Positions 43,960 to 55,720 of a stretch of DNA of 64,000 bases are shown here, piece after piece. The DNA is from Stomoxys calcitrans (taxonomy: Eukaryota > Arthropoda > Insecta > Diptera > Muscidae): NCBI RefSeq assembly GCF_963082655.1, contig NC_081553.1, positions 206,541,272 to 206,605,271 on the forward strand, given 5' to 3'. The position numbers were made by a program, and so were the translations under genes. Within the stretch, counting starts at the first letter, position 1. Each line of letters starts with the position of its first letter. The notes beneath the pieces were generated by a model, which saw only the letters and a list, made by a program, of their open reading frames with translations, ran no database searches and was not told where the DNA came from.

Positions 43960-44075
43960 TATTCAACTAGCCCAACGTAGAATAGCGTTCCAAGCGCCTC
44001 GATCTTTTGCACTCATTCTAAAATCTCTGACACCAAGTTTCAAGGTGTCTTCCACCACTTGATCTATCCATCGGG
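43960..44075 (-). pseudogene. RTE-like ORF C-terminal fragment B3
   Basis: The product WIDQVVEDTLKLGVRDFRMS and AKDRGAWNAILRWAS fits the conserved end of this non-LTR group (W-x-D...LG...A-x-DR-x-x-W). A stop follows WAS. No other part of the element is adjacent. Confidence 0.7.
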
Positions 44076-44963
44076 CGCCACCATTATGTCCTAATAACCC
44101 AAAGATGGTATACCCCAACCCCGTCCCCATATATATTTTGGAGACAACAGTAAAGAATGAAGATGGCCAACCTTACCTGTTGTTAGCCCAAGACCTTCAT
44201 CAACAAGCGTGGGATTAACCACCGCATTTTTATGTTTACTCAAGATCTCGCCAATATTCCAAACTAGGCGCTACGGTAATCTCCAGCTCCAAGATAGATT
44301 TTCTCATTGACCCTATGACCAAGTAGTACAAGTTCATGACTTTCTACCTCATGAATATGGAAGGAAACAAGATTTAAATTTTGGCATTTAGTCCAATTGC
44401 ATGTGCTTTGATTAAAAATTTATGAATATGAACATGTTTCGGTTTGAAGTAAAAATCATAATAAGCTCATTAAATGTAGTTAAAATATGCTAAAATGGCA
44501 ACCCTGTTTGGGAAATACAATTCTCCCAATGACTTACACTGAACTCTTGCAATATGTCGTGCGGGAGAGTGCTCTCTCTTTATTTAGTAAAATTTTTCTT
44601 TGGGCAATTCTTTAACGGTGCTTTACTTTCTCTTTACTTTGGCAAAATAGGCTTTGTCTTTGTGTGTGTGTGTGTGTGAGTGTTTGTGTATTTGTAAAGC
44701 TTCCAATCCGATTTTGCGCCAGCTGTGTTGCTCGTATCATCTTCTCATGTTTGCTGTTATTGGAATTATGGCACAGTTGATGGTTTGTGGGGATTGCATC
44801 CCCAAACGGGGCGTAGGGGGGGTTCTTAAAAATGTGGGTCCTTCTATATGAGTTCACGCCACACATTTTGCTTTGCTGCCTAGGCTGTGAATGCTTTAAA
44901 TGTCATGGATGGGCCACCAAAATGAGAGAGCCCGAGCGTGAGCAAGGCAATGTATGAAAACAA

Positions 44964-44995
<32 letters not shown>

Positions 44996-45571
44996 CTGCT
45001 TAGTAAGACCAACAAAACTATAATAGTTTGGCACACATTAAGGATTTCAGATACTCACTCACCTGCAAACAATAATAACAACAATAATAGAGACATAAAT
45101 ACACTAACTCACACACACACGCACACATACTCACACAAATATAAATTAACATAAACTGTTAAAGGTGAAGGGTTTATGACTGCCACTGCTATTGCTGCAT
45201 ACACATTGATGATGAGGTTGACAATGATGATAATGGAACAGCAGCAAAACCGGATTTTATAATTATAATCCAGGCAAACTTTGGATGCATATCAAGTTTA
45301 GTCGCATCACCATTATCATGAGCACACACATAAACATGTATGGAGACACACACATACAGATTTAAAAAAACAGGTGTAGTAACACATTCACCAGCAACAT
45401 GTAGTTCAGCTATAATCATTGGCGTTTTCGAATCCCATGAATATGGTTTGGTGTTTATGTGAGAGAGTGTGAGTGTGTAAGCAAGTGTTTGCCTATATGA
45501 GAACAGTTTTATATGCTCTATTCACTTAAGGCCAATCTATTGGCCTACTACTTAAACCTGGAGCCATATAA
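44076..45571. other. AT-rich interval with TG/CA microsatellites, no gene recognised
   Basis: TG runs occupy 44661-44678 and 44966-44995 and a CA run lies near 45110-45120. AAT/AAC trinucleotide stretches occur at about 45069-45090. Short open frames overlapping the microsatellites are not called. Confidence 0.5.
44966..44995. repeat. (TG)n microsatellite, ~15 units
   Basis: Longest pure dinucleotide run in the window. Confidence 0.95.
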
Positions 45572-45892
45572 GCAATACACCAGGGACCTCATTGGATAAT
45601 TGAAAATGTCGATGTACTTTTTGAAGGTTATGATGCCAGATGGCGTAAGGCTATAACAAATGAACATGAATATGCAACATTTCGACTTTTAACAACTGCT
45701 GAAGTAACGAAAAAATCTCATTCGGTTTATAAGGAAATTTATGCAGAATTATACATGTTGATAAAAGTTCTGGAAGATTTATCAAACTCGCAAGCAACAA
45801 CCAAAAATTTCGTTTGTATTGAACCTCGAACTTCAATCAAGTTTATCAGGAAACAAAAATTTAACAAAATTTCATATGAAAAGAGGATGTAA
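45572..45892 (+). other. Unexplained 106-codon open frame without a start codon
   Basis: Stop-to-stop frame (TAA at 45569, TAA at 45890) reading HWIIENVDVLFEGYDARWRK, AITNEHEYATFRLLTTAEVT and KKSHSVYKEIYAELYMLIKV. The only in-frame ATGs are internal, near MLIKV and at the last codon. Just inside the frame, acaccag|gg has the form of a splice acceptor. The composition is protein-like (mixed charged and aromatic residues), but I recognise no family, and a frame of this length can arise by chance in AT-rich DNA. It could be part of a transposon protein, since repeats flank it. Confidence 0.25.
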
Positions 45893-45934
45893 GCCAAAGT
45901 ATCGTGACTACGACAAAGGAACGGATGGACGAAA

Positions 45935-45990
45935 TGACACTAAAGAGTATACTTTATGGGGTCGCAGAGCAATATTTTGAGGTGTTACAA
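45935..45990 (-). mobile_element. Helentron-like 5'-region scrap
   Basis: The phrases tatactttatggggtcgcag and aatattttgaggtgttacaa match the block between the GGAC microsatellite and the 5' end. No terminus survives. Confidence 0.6.
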
Positions 45991-46748
45991 ATGTCTGGCT
46001 GAGCAGTTAAACAAGAAACGTGTGCCGTTTGGTCCCTGGTCACAATCGGGACATACATCCTGCACGTTGGCATCAATCCTTGCTTTGTAAGTACAGAGGC
46101 GACTGCATCTGCCGGAACGTAATTGAGCCAGAACTACTCTGGTTTTCCGAAGGGAGGTTAATTTCTTCAGGTACAATGGGAGGCGGTTGTCCTCCCAGGA
46201 CTACATTCACCTGGTAGCTATTTACCGCATCTGCTACCGTGTCTGCATGAATGTTGTCTACACCCGCATGATATACCGCTTGATCTAGAGGTTCTCTCTT
46301 GTAGCGCTGAACCTCATGCTCTGGATCATGTAGATCCACCTTAAGGCTTCTGGGCGGTGGATGATGATTTGGATGGTCTCTGCGATAACGACCCAAAAGG
46401 TATTGCTTAGAAAGCATGTAGTTATGTCTTCGCACTGGTAGGATCTTTGTCTCCTAATGGAGGTGGTCCACATGAGAACTTAGGCGCAAGCCCGTCGCAG
46501 TTCGGAGGGCGTTAGACAGCATGTAGTTATGTCTTTGTCTCCTGATGGTGGTGGTCCACATGAGAACTGAACAGAGAGCCTCTTGTAGTTCTAACAGAAC
46601 TGAATATAATTCCACAGCGTGCCATGGACCTGTCGGGACCACACTGCCGCTGCATATCTTACCATAGACCGGCCAACTTTGTAGGTGGTCAACAAGGTTT
46701 CTTTGTCAGCACCCCAAGTGCTACCGGAAAGTGAATTGTAGACCTCGT
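45991..46748 (-). pseudogene. Jockey-like non-LTR retrotransposon C-terminal relic (family D)
   Basis: From 46740 down: YNSLSGSTWGADKETLLTTY, GRSMVRYAAAVWS, then ALRTATGLRLSSHVDHLH, HNYMLSKQYLLGRYRRDHPN and, in another frame, LRKTRVVLAQLRSGRCSRLC with CPDCDQGPNGTRFLFNCSARH. These are in the order of the post-RT region of Jockey-group polyproteins (thumb and the LAQLRSG...CP.C...HLFNCPA end). A ~105-bp tandem duplication (agcatgtagttatgtct at 46413 and 46518) repeats the HNYML segment. Broken by several frameshifts. RT proper is absent. Confidence 0.75.
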
Positions 46749-48430
46749 TATACCCAATACCATAGGATAGGGGGTAAATTAATTTACTCATTCCCTTTGC
46801 AACACATGGAAATATAAATGTTCGACCCTACAAAGTATTTATATTTCGGATCCTAGTAAAATTCAAAGACGATTTAATGATGTCCGTGTGTCTGTCCGTC
46901 TTTTGTAATCACTCTACAGCCTTCCGCAATTGAGATATTGAACTGAAATTCGGCACAGATACGTCTTTTTGCTGCACGGAGGTTAAGTTCCAGAACGGGC
47001 CAATTCGGACCATATTTGGATATGGATGCTATATAGACCGATCTTCAGATGAAGGGTCTGAAGCCTGAAAAAGCTTTATTTACCACCCAATTTCACTGAA
47101 ATTTGAAACAGTTAGTTGTCTTAAGCCTCCCGACATCCGACTTTAATATGGTTCAGATCGGACTATATTTGGATATAGCTGCCTTATAGACCGATCAGCT
47201 GATAAAGGGCCTGAAGCCCAAAAAAGCTTTATTTTATGTCCAATTTTGCTGAAATTTGAAACAGTGAATAGCTTTATGCCTCCCTACATCCGACCTAAAT
47301 ATGTTTCAGATCGGACTATAATTGGATATTGCTGCCATATAGACCGATCTGCCGATAAAGGGTCTGAAGCCCATAAAAGCGTTATTTTTTATCCAATTGT
47401 GCTGAAATTTGAAACAGTGTATAGCTTAATGCCTCCCTACATCCGACCTAAATATGGTTCAGATCGGACCGTATTTAGGTATAGCTGCCATATAGACCGA
47501 TCCGCCGATTAAAGGTCTTAGGCCCATAAAAGCCACATTTGTTGCCCGATTTTGGTGAAATTTGGATAGGTGAGTTCTGTTAGACCACTCGATATTCTTC
47601 TCCAATTTGGCTCAGATCGGTTTAGAATTGGATATAGCTGCCATATATACCGATCTCTCGATTTATGGTCTTGGGACCATAAAAGGGGCATTCACTGTCC
47701 GCCCTTCGACACTCTTCATCAATTTGGCTAAGATCGGACCAGGTTTGGATATAGCTCCCATATAGACTTATCTCTCGGTTTTAGGTCTTGAGCCCAAAAA
47801 AGGCGCATTTATTGTCCTATTTCGTGACTGAGTTGTATTAGGCCCTTTAATATTCTTCTTCAATTTGGCCCAGATCGGTTCAGATTTGGATATAGCTGGC
47901 ATATAGACCGATCTCTCTTTTTAAATCTTGGCCCCCATAAAATTTGACACAGTGACTTATGTTGCCCAAAAAGTAATTGCGGATTTTTTAAAAGAAAGTA
48001 AATGCATTTTTAATAAAAATTAGAATGAACTTTAATCAAATATACTTTTTTACACTTTTTTTCTAAAGCAAGCTAAAAGTAACAGCTGATAACTGACAGA
48101 AGAAAGAATGCAATTACAGAGTCACAAGCTGTGAAAAAATTTGTCAACGCCGACTATATGAAAAATCCGCAATTACTTTTTGGGCAACCCCATATATGAT
48201 CCAGATTGGTTTATATTTGCATATAGCTGCCAAAATTGAACAGTGGCTTGTTTTTATTAGATCACTCAATATCCGTAACGTATTTGGTCTAAAAAGAACC
48301 ATATTTCGCTAAGGCTGCTATGGGTGCATTAATCATGAATTTTTCACCGGATTATGACGAAAGGTGATTTACATATATACCCGAGGTGGTGGGTATACGA
48401 AGTTCGTCCCGGCCAAACTTAATGGCATTT
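46749..48430 (+). mobile_element. Helentron/DINE-like element H17, mixed type IV/type I array, with MITE, fused to H18
   Basis: Begins TATACCCAATACCATAGGAT in T|T context, with a short GTCC block (about 46883-46900). The first three central units are type IV (gataaagggtctgaagccca), and from ~47500 the units are type I (cgattaaaggtcttaggccc). MITE copy 5 interrupts at 47960-48192. The 3' region has acccgaggtggtgggtatac and the cgtcccggccaaac hairpin remnant, then stops at aacttaatggcattt, directly followed by the TATACCC start of H18. Confidence 0.88.
47960..48192 (+). mobile_element. Mariner-type MITE copy 5, left end shortened
   Basis: The left TIR has lost about four bases (ttat then gttgcccaaaaag), the right reads gggcaacccca; TA flanks are present. 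The rest is nearly identical to copy 4. Confidence 0.92.
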
Positions 48431-49254
48431 TATACCCACCATCATAGGATGGGGTATACTAATCTAGTCATTCCGTTTGCAACACCCCGAAATATTGATC
48501 TAGGACCCCATAAGTCATATATTTTCTTAATCGTCTCGAAATTCTGATTCGAACTAGCCATGTCCGTCCGTTCGTCCTTCTGTCAAAATCACTATAGCGC
48601 TCGAACGCGTAGAGCTAGTCGCTTGAAATTTTGCACAGATACTTTACATTGATGTAGGTCATTGGGGATTGGGGATGTAGGTCATTGGCTATATCGCCTC
48701 TGATTTGGATATAGCTCCCATATAAACTGATCTCCTGATTTGACTTCTTGAGCGTGTGGAAGCCACAATTTTTATCTCATTTGGCTGAAATTTTGTACAT
48801 AGTGTTCTATTTTGACTTCCAACCACTGTGGTTAGTACAGTCTTAATCGGTCTATAACCTGATACTGGTCCCATAAAAATCTAACTCCCGATTTGATATC
48901 TTGAGCCCTTGGAAGCTCCAATTTTCTTCTGATTTTGCTGAAATTTTGTATATATATATATGTTCGCTTATTACTCCCAACAACTGTGGTAATTACGGTT
49001 TAAATCGGTCAAGAATATGATATAGCTCCCATATAAACCAATCTCCCGATTTGACTTCTTGAGCCCTTAAAAGCTGCATTTTTTTCCGATTTGCCTGAAA
49101 TTTTGCATATAGTGTTCTGTTGTGACACTCAACAACTGCGCCAAGTATGGTCCAATTCGGTCTTTAACCAGATATAGTTCCCATATTTTAGCAGAATCCA
49201 TGGTGGTGGGTTCTCAAGATTCAGCACGGTCGAACTTAGCACGTTTTTACTTGT
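48431..49254 (+). mobile_element. Helentron/DINE-like element H18 (824 bp), type II variant
   Basis: 5' TATACCCACCATCATAGGAT starts immediately after H17. A short GTCC block, three central units with ctcccgatttgacttcttga, then ggtggtgggttctcaagatt, the cacggtcgaac hairpin remnant and cgtttttacttgt. Confidence 0.9.
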
Positions 49255-49255
49255 T

Positions 49256-49510
49256 CAGATGTTCCCCCCCAGGATTCCAACCCAGGCCATCGGCGTAATA
49301 GGCGGGCGCCCAGGTTGCTAAGCTCATCGTGATACCGATGAATACCACACAGATCGGGGCTCTAAGATCCAGCACGTGTGGTGATTAAGGTTATCCCGTG
49401 TTGGGATGCAGATCCGTAGATCGTGGTTCTTAATTCGTTTGCTGGGGTCGTCAATGTGGGGGGGCGGGAGTCCGTGCTTACTACTCTTTGTTTTCTCAGC
49501 GTAATTGATT
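49256..49510 (-). pseudogene. RTE-like element 5'/endonuclease-start fragment B4
   Basis: The segment acgacccc with cgaattaagaac and gatctacggatct (on -) parallels the DDPRKRKKDLELRIC region of relic B2 (here DDPSKRIKNHDLRIC with a frame correction). The remaining sequence upstream is not readable. Confidence 0.5.
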
Positions 49511-49544
49511 ACTTTTAGGGGTTAAGGAGTACTGACTGAGTCGA

Positions 49545-49611
49545 TATGTGTATTCACCAATGAGTCTTTCTCTCTTCCTTTTGGGTGTTACAAGCAAATA
49601 CGCTAAGGTAA
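49545..49611 (-). mobile_element. Type III Helentron-like 5' end scrap
   Basis: The phrase tctctcttccttttgggtgt followed by tacaagcaaa is shared with the type III copy at 56050-56085. Confidence 0.55.
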
Positions 49612-50685
49612 ACAAGTAAAAGCGTGCTAAGTTCGGCCGGGCCGAATTTTATATACCCTCCACCATGGATCGCATTTGTCGAGCTCTTTGTACGATATCT
49701 CTTTTTAGGTAAACAAAGGATAAAAGAATATTGAATATTGGAGACCATAGTTGAAGTCATTGTGTAAAATTTCAGCCAAATCTAGTAAGAATTGTGAACT
49801 TAAGGGGCTGAAGAAGTAAAATAGGGAGATCGGTTTATGGGGGAGCTGTATTAGGCTATAAACCGATTCATACCATATTCGACACGTATGTTAAAGGTCA
49901 TGGGAGAAGCCGTTGTACAAAATTTCAACCAAATCGGATAATTCGTATGCTTTTTAGAGGCTCAAGAAGTCAAGACCCCAGATCGGTTTATATGGCAGCT
50001 ATATCTGGTTATGGACCGATTTGAACTATTCTTAGCACAGTTGTTGAATGTCACAATGAAACACCTCATGCAAAATTTCAGCTAAATCGGATAAGAATTG
50101 AGCCCTTTAGCGGCTCAAGAAGTCAAGACCCCAGATCGGTTTATATGACAGCTATATCAGGTTATGACCTGATTTGAACCTTATTTGGCACAGTTGTTGG
50201 AAGTCATAACAAAACACGTCGTGCAAAATTTCAGCCCAATCGGTTGGGAATTGCGCACTCTAGAAGCTCAGGAAGTCAAGACCCCAGATAGGTTTATATG
50301 ACAGCTATATCAGGTTTTGGACCGATTTCAACCATACTCAACACAGTTATTGGAATTCATAACCTCATGAAAAATTTCAGCCAAATCGGATAATAATTGC
50401 GTCCTCTAGTGGCTCAAGAATTCAAGATCCCTGATCGGTTTATATGGCAGCTATATCAAAACGTGGACCGATATAGCCCATTTACAATTCCAACCGACCT
50501 ACACTAATAAGAAGTATTCGTGCAAAATTTCAAGCGGCTAGCTTTAGCGCGCTTTCGACAGACAGTTAGCGTGCTTTCGACAGACAGTCGGACGGACGGA
50601 CATTGCTAGTCTAAGATGAATATTTTGAGGAGTTACAAACAGAATGTCGAAATTAGTATACCCCCATCCTATGGTGGAGGGTATA
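49612..50685 (-). mobile_element. Complete Helentron/DINE-like element H19 (1074 bp), type II array
   Basis: 3' end acaagtaaaagcgtgctaag with a perfect ttcggccgggccgaa hairpin and tataccctccaccatgg. About five 150-153-bp central units. The block after the array contains a local duplication of gcgctttcgacagacagt (50560-50590), and the GGAC run is short. 5' terminus atggtggagggtata at 50685. Confidence 0.93.
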
Positions 50686-52515
50686 TAAACCCTGCAGCAT
50701 AGCAGTAATATAAGCTATAAATACCATATATCTTATTATCAAGCTGATAGATTGGCAAAAGACGGACAGACGAAGTTGGTTAAAACATCACATAAAGTGA
50801 CTATGAATCTATTGCCATGCTTATCAATGGCTTTCTGTCTTCTCTTCTTCAAGTTTTTGCAAGCAAATACTTTTGATTATAAAGACTTGTAGCCCAGTAT
50901 TGGTCTAAAACTCCGATAAGCTGCATGCCTTTATCTAATTGCCACAATTATTCTGAAACACGTGACCCTTTGGCATTATCAACTCAGACCTTATGCTATT
51001 ACCTTTCCCAATTAAAGCCATGCTGTAAAGTTGTTTTCTTGGCAATGCTGAATTTAAATCTCTTGAAACCCTCTGGATATTTCATGTCTTAGCCCCTTTC
51101 CAATCGTTTTATTCCAAAGAACTCCATCATACCTACCATACAGATTTATTGACTTGGTTTGTTGTCTGGCTGTCATTTTGTTATTGACTTCTTCTTCTTT
51201 TTTTTTTTTTTTTTGAGCTTAACGACCAGCTATTGCTGCAGATAGTAATTCTTAGCGAAGTTGTAAAGCGAACCTCCAGACATAAGAAAATGAAGACCAA
51301 AGAACCTTGGAGAGAAAATCATGGAGGATGGCTAGCTGTCAAGCAGGCAGGCTGGCTGGCTGGATGGCAGTCGGACGACAGCAGTTACAAAGAAAACAGA
51401 AGTTTGCTAAGCTGTCGAGACCATTGTTGCCGCTGCCATCCATTGCTGATGCTGATGTGGCCATTGCGGTTGCCTTTGGCCTATTGTCTTGGGGCATTAA
51501 GCTGTCTGACATGAATTATTATTCGCTGCGGTTAATTGATAATGTCGAATTAGCGTTCTTGTCAACATTGCGTGCCATCCTTGTAGTGATGGAGTGTAGT
51601 GATACAAAAGCCGCCCACAAATCTGTGCTCATCTCTGGCGATACGGTACCTGGTTTTTTATATGTCATGGGCAGCATATTACAATGGACTCACATCAACT
51701 TGTTCTTATAAATCATATTTGTACTTTTGTTTCCTTTTGGCTCCACCCCAACCAGTTCCAATGTAATGACCAAGGGACAATGGTAGGAAGGAAGGAAGGA
51801 AGGAAACACTTTTTTCCCCGAATAAATGCCATTCTGCAATAGAGGGACAAAGTTCATTCTAGGTTTTGATAATCTCCTTTATGGCCACCTATAATTTGAA
51901 AATATGTAGGCAGACTCCATCAAGGCAATTGACATGAACCCACTTCTGTTAAAACTGTAAATAATGTTACATTTTAGAACACATTATGTCGCATTAAAAT
52001 GCCCATTATGATATGGCTAAGGCAGCAAGTACAACGTTCAGGGAATGCCTTTGGAATTTTTATTAAATTTAATTTACATTAAAATATATTTTGTTTTTGT
52101 TTCTGCCTATGAATTGGAAGTTACTATGCCAATGTTTACTTAAGGCAATTTAATTTTCTCATTTGAGTTGTTTTTTTTTATTTTTATTTTAGTGGGCGCA
52201 GTGTAATGAAATGTTTAAAAAACAATATTCTCATATCAAGTCTAGGCGCATTACAATCTGTAATTCCATGAAAGTGACTTTTGAACTAAAGGAAAAAAAA
52301 TCTATAGGATTACATTGAAAAATACTCTTCTCGTTGTTTTGTAAACCCAAACTGCATTTTATATATAACGAGTAAATATTTTAAGCCAATGGTGTCAAAC
52401 GCTACAATTGCTCTTAGTTTTATCGACCACTTAGCCCTTAATCATCACACAGACAAACAAAAAAATAAAAGCTGCTTACAAATAGAAATAATTTTAGCCT
52501 TAATTTAAGGCAAAA
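50686..52515. other. AT-rich interval without recognised genes
   Basis: Includes a T-rich run (51190-51215) and a GGAA run (51786-51805). The overlapping open frames at 51233-51711 contain repetitive AGWLAGW-type text from a ggctggctggc run and show no domain. Confidence 0.45.
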
Positions 52516-54004
52516 ACAAGTAAAAGCGTGCTAAGTTCGGCCGAGCCGAGTCTTATATACCCTCCACCATGGATCACATTTGTCGAGTTCTTTTCCCGGC
52601 ATCTCTTCTTAGGCAAAAAAAAGGATATAAGAAAAGATTTGCTTCGCTATTAGAGCGATATCAAGATATGGTCCGGTTTGGACCACAATTAAATTATATG
52701 TTGGAGACCTGTGTAAAATGTCAGCCATTTCGAATAAGAATTGCGCCCTTTGTGGGCTCAAGAAGTAAAAAAGAGAGATCGATTTATATGGGAGCTGTAT
52801 TGGCCTATAGACCCATTCAGACCATAATAAACACATATGTTAATGGTCATGAGAGAATCCGTCGTATAAAATTTCAGGCAAATCGGATAATAATTGCGAC
52901 CTCTAGAGGCTCAAGAAGTCAAGATCCCAGATCGGTTTATATGACAGCTATATCATGTTATGAACCGACTTGTACTTTATTTGACATAGTTGTTGAAAGT
53001 AACAATAAAAAACGTCTTGCGAAATTTCAGCCAAATCGGATAGAAATTGAGCCCTCTAGAAGCTCAAGAAGTCAAGTCCCCAGATCTGTTTATATGACAG
53101 CTATATCAGGTTATGAACCGATTTGAACCATATTTCGCACAGTTGTTGGATATCATAACAAAATACTACGTGCCAAAATTCATTCAAATTGGATAAGAAT
53201 TGCGCCCTCTAGAGGCTCAAGAAGTCAAGACCCAAGATCGGTTTATGTAACAGTTATATAAGGTTATGGACCGATTTGAACCATACTTGGCACAGTTGTT
53301 GGATATCATAACAAAACACGTCGTGCAAAATTTCATTCCAATCGGATAAGAATTGCGCACTCTAGAGGCTCAAGAAGTCAAGACCCAAGATCGGTTTATG
53401 TGACAGTTATATAAGGTTATGGACCGATTTGAACCATACTTGGCACAGTTGTTGGATATAATAACAAAACACGTCGTGCAAAATTTCATTCCAATCGGAT
53501 AAGAATTGCGCACTCTAGAGGCTCAAGAAGTCAAGACCCAAGATCGGTTTATATGGCAGCTATATCAGTTTATAAACCGATTTAAAACATACTTGGCACA
53601 GTTGTTTGAAGTAAAAACAAAACACTTCACGAAAAATTTCAAGAAAATCATGTAATAAATGCGCCCCCTAGCGGCGAATACTCCTATGTAAACCGAGATC
53701 GGTTTATATGGGAGCTATATTAGGTTATAGACCGATTTAAAACCTACTTGGCACTGTTATTGAAAGTCAAAACAAGGCACTTCAAGTAAAATTTCAGCCA
53801 AATTATATAATACTTGCGCCCTCTAGCGGCTGAAGGAGTCAGGACCCGAGATCGGTTTATGTGGCAGCTAGATCATGTATTGAACCGGTTTAAACCATTC
53901 TTGGCACAGTTATGGAAAGTCAAAACAAAACACTTCGTGCCAAATTTCTGCCAAATCATATAATAATTGCGCCCTCTAGCGGCTCAAGGAGGCAAGATCC
54001 GGCA
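52516..54004 (-). mobile_element. Helentron/DINE-like element H20, type II array, 5'-truncated
   Basis: 3' end acaagtaaaagcgtgctaag, hairpin with one mismatch (ggccgagccga) and tataccctccaccatgg. About eight central units; the later ones (53640-54000) carry the variant gcgccctctagcggctga. The array is cut at ~54004 by a GTCC block in the opposite orientation. Confidence 0.88.
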
Positions 54005-55130
54005 TCGGTCCATATCCGTCCGTCTATCCGTCTGTCTGTTGAAATCACGCTACAGTCTTAAACAAGTAAAAGCGTGCAAAGTTCGGCCGGGCCGAATCTT
54101 ATATACCCTCCACCATGGATCGCATTTGTCGAGTTCTTCCCGGCATCTCTTCTTAGGCAAAAAAGGATATATATGGTCCGGTTTGGAGCACAATTAAATT
54201 ATATGTGGAGACCTGTGTAAAATGTCAGCCAATTCGTATAAGAAATGCGCCCTTTGTGGGCTCAAGAAGTAAAATAGAGAGATCGATTTATATGGGAGCT
54301 GTATCGGGCTATAGACCGATTCAGACCATAATAAACACGGATGTTGATGGTCATGAAAGAATCCGTCGTACAAAATTTCACGCAAATCGGATAATAATTG
54401 CGATCTCTAGAGGCTCAAGAAGTCAAGACCCAAGATCGGCTTATATGGCAGCTATATCAGGTTTTGGAGCGATTTGAACCATACTTGGCACAGTTGTTGG
54501 ATATCATAACAAAATACGTCGTGCAAAATTTCATTCCAATGGGATAAGAATTGCGCACTCTAAAGGCTCAAGAAGTCAAGACCCAAGATCGGTTTATATT
54601 GCAGCTATATCAGGTTATGGACCGATTTGAACCATATTTGGCGCAGTTATTGGATATCACAACAAAATACTACGTAGAAAATTTCAGTCAAATCGAATAA
54701 GAATTGCGCCCTCTAGAGGCTCAAGAAGTCAAGACCCAAGATCGGTTTATATGGCAGCTATATCAGGTTATGGACCGATTTAAACCATACTAAGCACAAT
54801 TGTTGGATATCATAACAAAACACGTCATGCAAAATTTCATTCAAATCGGATAAGAATTGCGCCCTCTAGAGGCTCAAGAATTCAAGACCCAAGATTGGTT
54901 TAAGTTTGAAGATGGGCTATATGGGACTACATCTTGATATAGCCCCCATATAGACCGATCCGCCGATTTAGGGTCTTAGGCCTATAAAAGCTTCATTTAC
55001 ATCCCGATTTCGTTGAATTTTTGGACAATGAGTGGTGTTAGGCCCCTTGACATTGTTCTACATTTTGGCCCAGATCGGTCCAGATTTGGATATAGCTGCC
55101 ACATAGACCGATTTATCGATTTAAGGTGTT
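54005..55130 (+). mobile_element. Helentron/DINE-like fragment H22 (type I), interrupted by H21
   Basis: 54010-54060 has gtccgtctatccgtctgtct and gaaatcacgctacagtctta, and 54902-55130 has the next expected parts (gtttgaagatgggctatat, cgatttagggtcttaggcc). Between them lies H21 in the opposite orientation, with loss of ~70 bp of H22. Ends in the first central repeats. Confidence 0.78.
54062..54901 (-). mobile_element. Helentron/DINE-like element H21, type II, inserted in H22
   Basis: 3' end acaagtaaaagcgtgcaaag with perfect hairpin and tataccctccaccatgg; about five central units of 153 bp. The 5' portion after gacccaagattggtt is missing. Confidence 0.85.
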
Positions 55131-55578
55131 GTTTTTAATTGGAGGTCTATTTATAAAGGGCCCACTCTTATGGCACCGTTTTATGCGAATGCACTTTATG
55201 TACTCCCCAAAAAGGAGGCTATGCTGGCAACTCATACCAAATTCAATAACATAGAGACCAAAACAAGCCACTATCATTCCGAGAAATATTAAGAACAACA
55301 GTACAGACAGTCGGACATAACCAATAATAATCAGAAAATATTGAACAATGGTGGTGTGAAGCTTAAAGGGGATTTTCACACATTATGCATGCTAAAGCCT
55401 TTTCTGAGATTTCATTTCATACCTCAGCATGTTAGGCATATACCTAATTTTGCACATATTATTCGCTCACATATTTTCTTTTGTTGGCTGTCTCAGGGGA
55501 AAAATATTCTCGTACATAAAATTGAAAAAAAAAAAATATTTTAATATTTTGTTCTTGCTAAATGGTCAATATTAAAAA
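55131..55578. other. Unassigned AT-rich interval
   Basis: No coding or repeat assignment. Short overlapping open frames occur on both strands around 55341-55379. Confidence 0.4.
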
Positions 55579-55640
55579 AAGTAAAAGTGTGCTAAGTTCG
55601 GCAGAAACGAATTTTGGCAACCCACTTATATGGATTCTGC
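55579..55640 (-). mobile_element. Helentron-like 3' end scrap
   Basis: agtaaaagtgtgctaagttc is followed by ggcagaaacgaattttggca and ccacttatatggattctgct, a diverged version of the 3' end of H18. Confidence 0.65.
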
Positions 55641-55720
55641 TAAAAGTGAAGACAAAATGAACTTGGGGTTGAAGGCAAAGTGTTACTATACGTACCAAAT
55701 TACATCCAAACCAGACAAAA

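Noticed and set aside
51233..51711. Overlapping open frames of 93 and 134 codons
   Set aside because: Overlap in two frames, contain a ggctggctgg simple run, and have no recognisable domain.
52569..53126. 185-codon frame
   Set aside because: It is Helentron-like 3' end plus type II repeats; the 153-bp period keeps the frame open.
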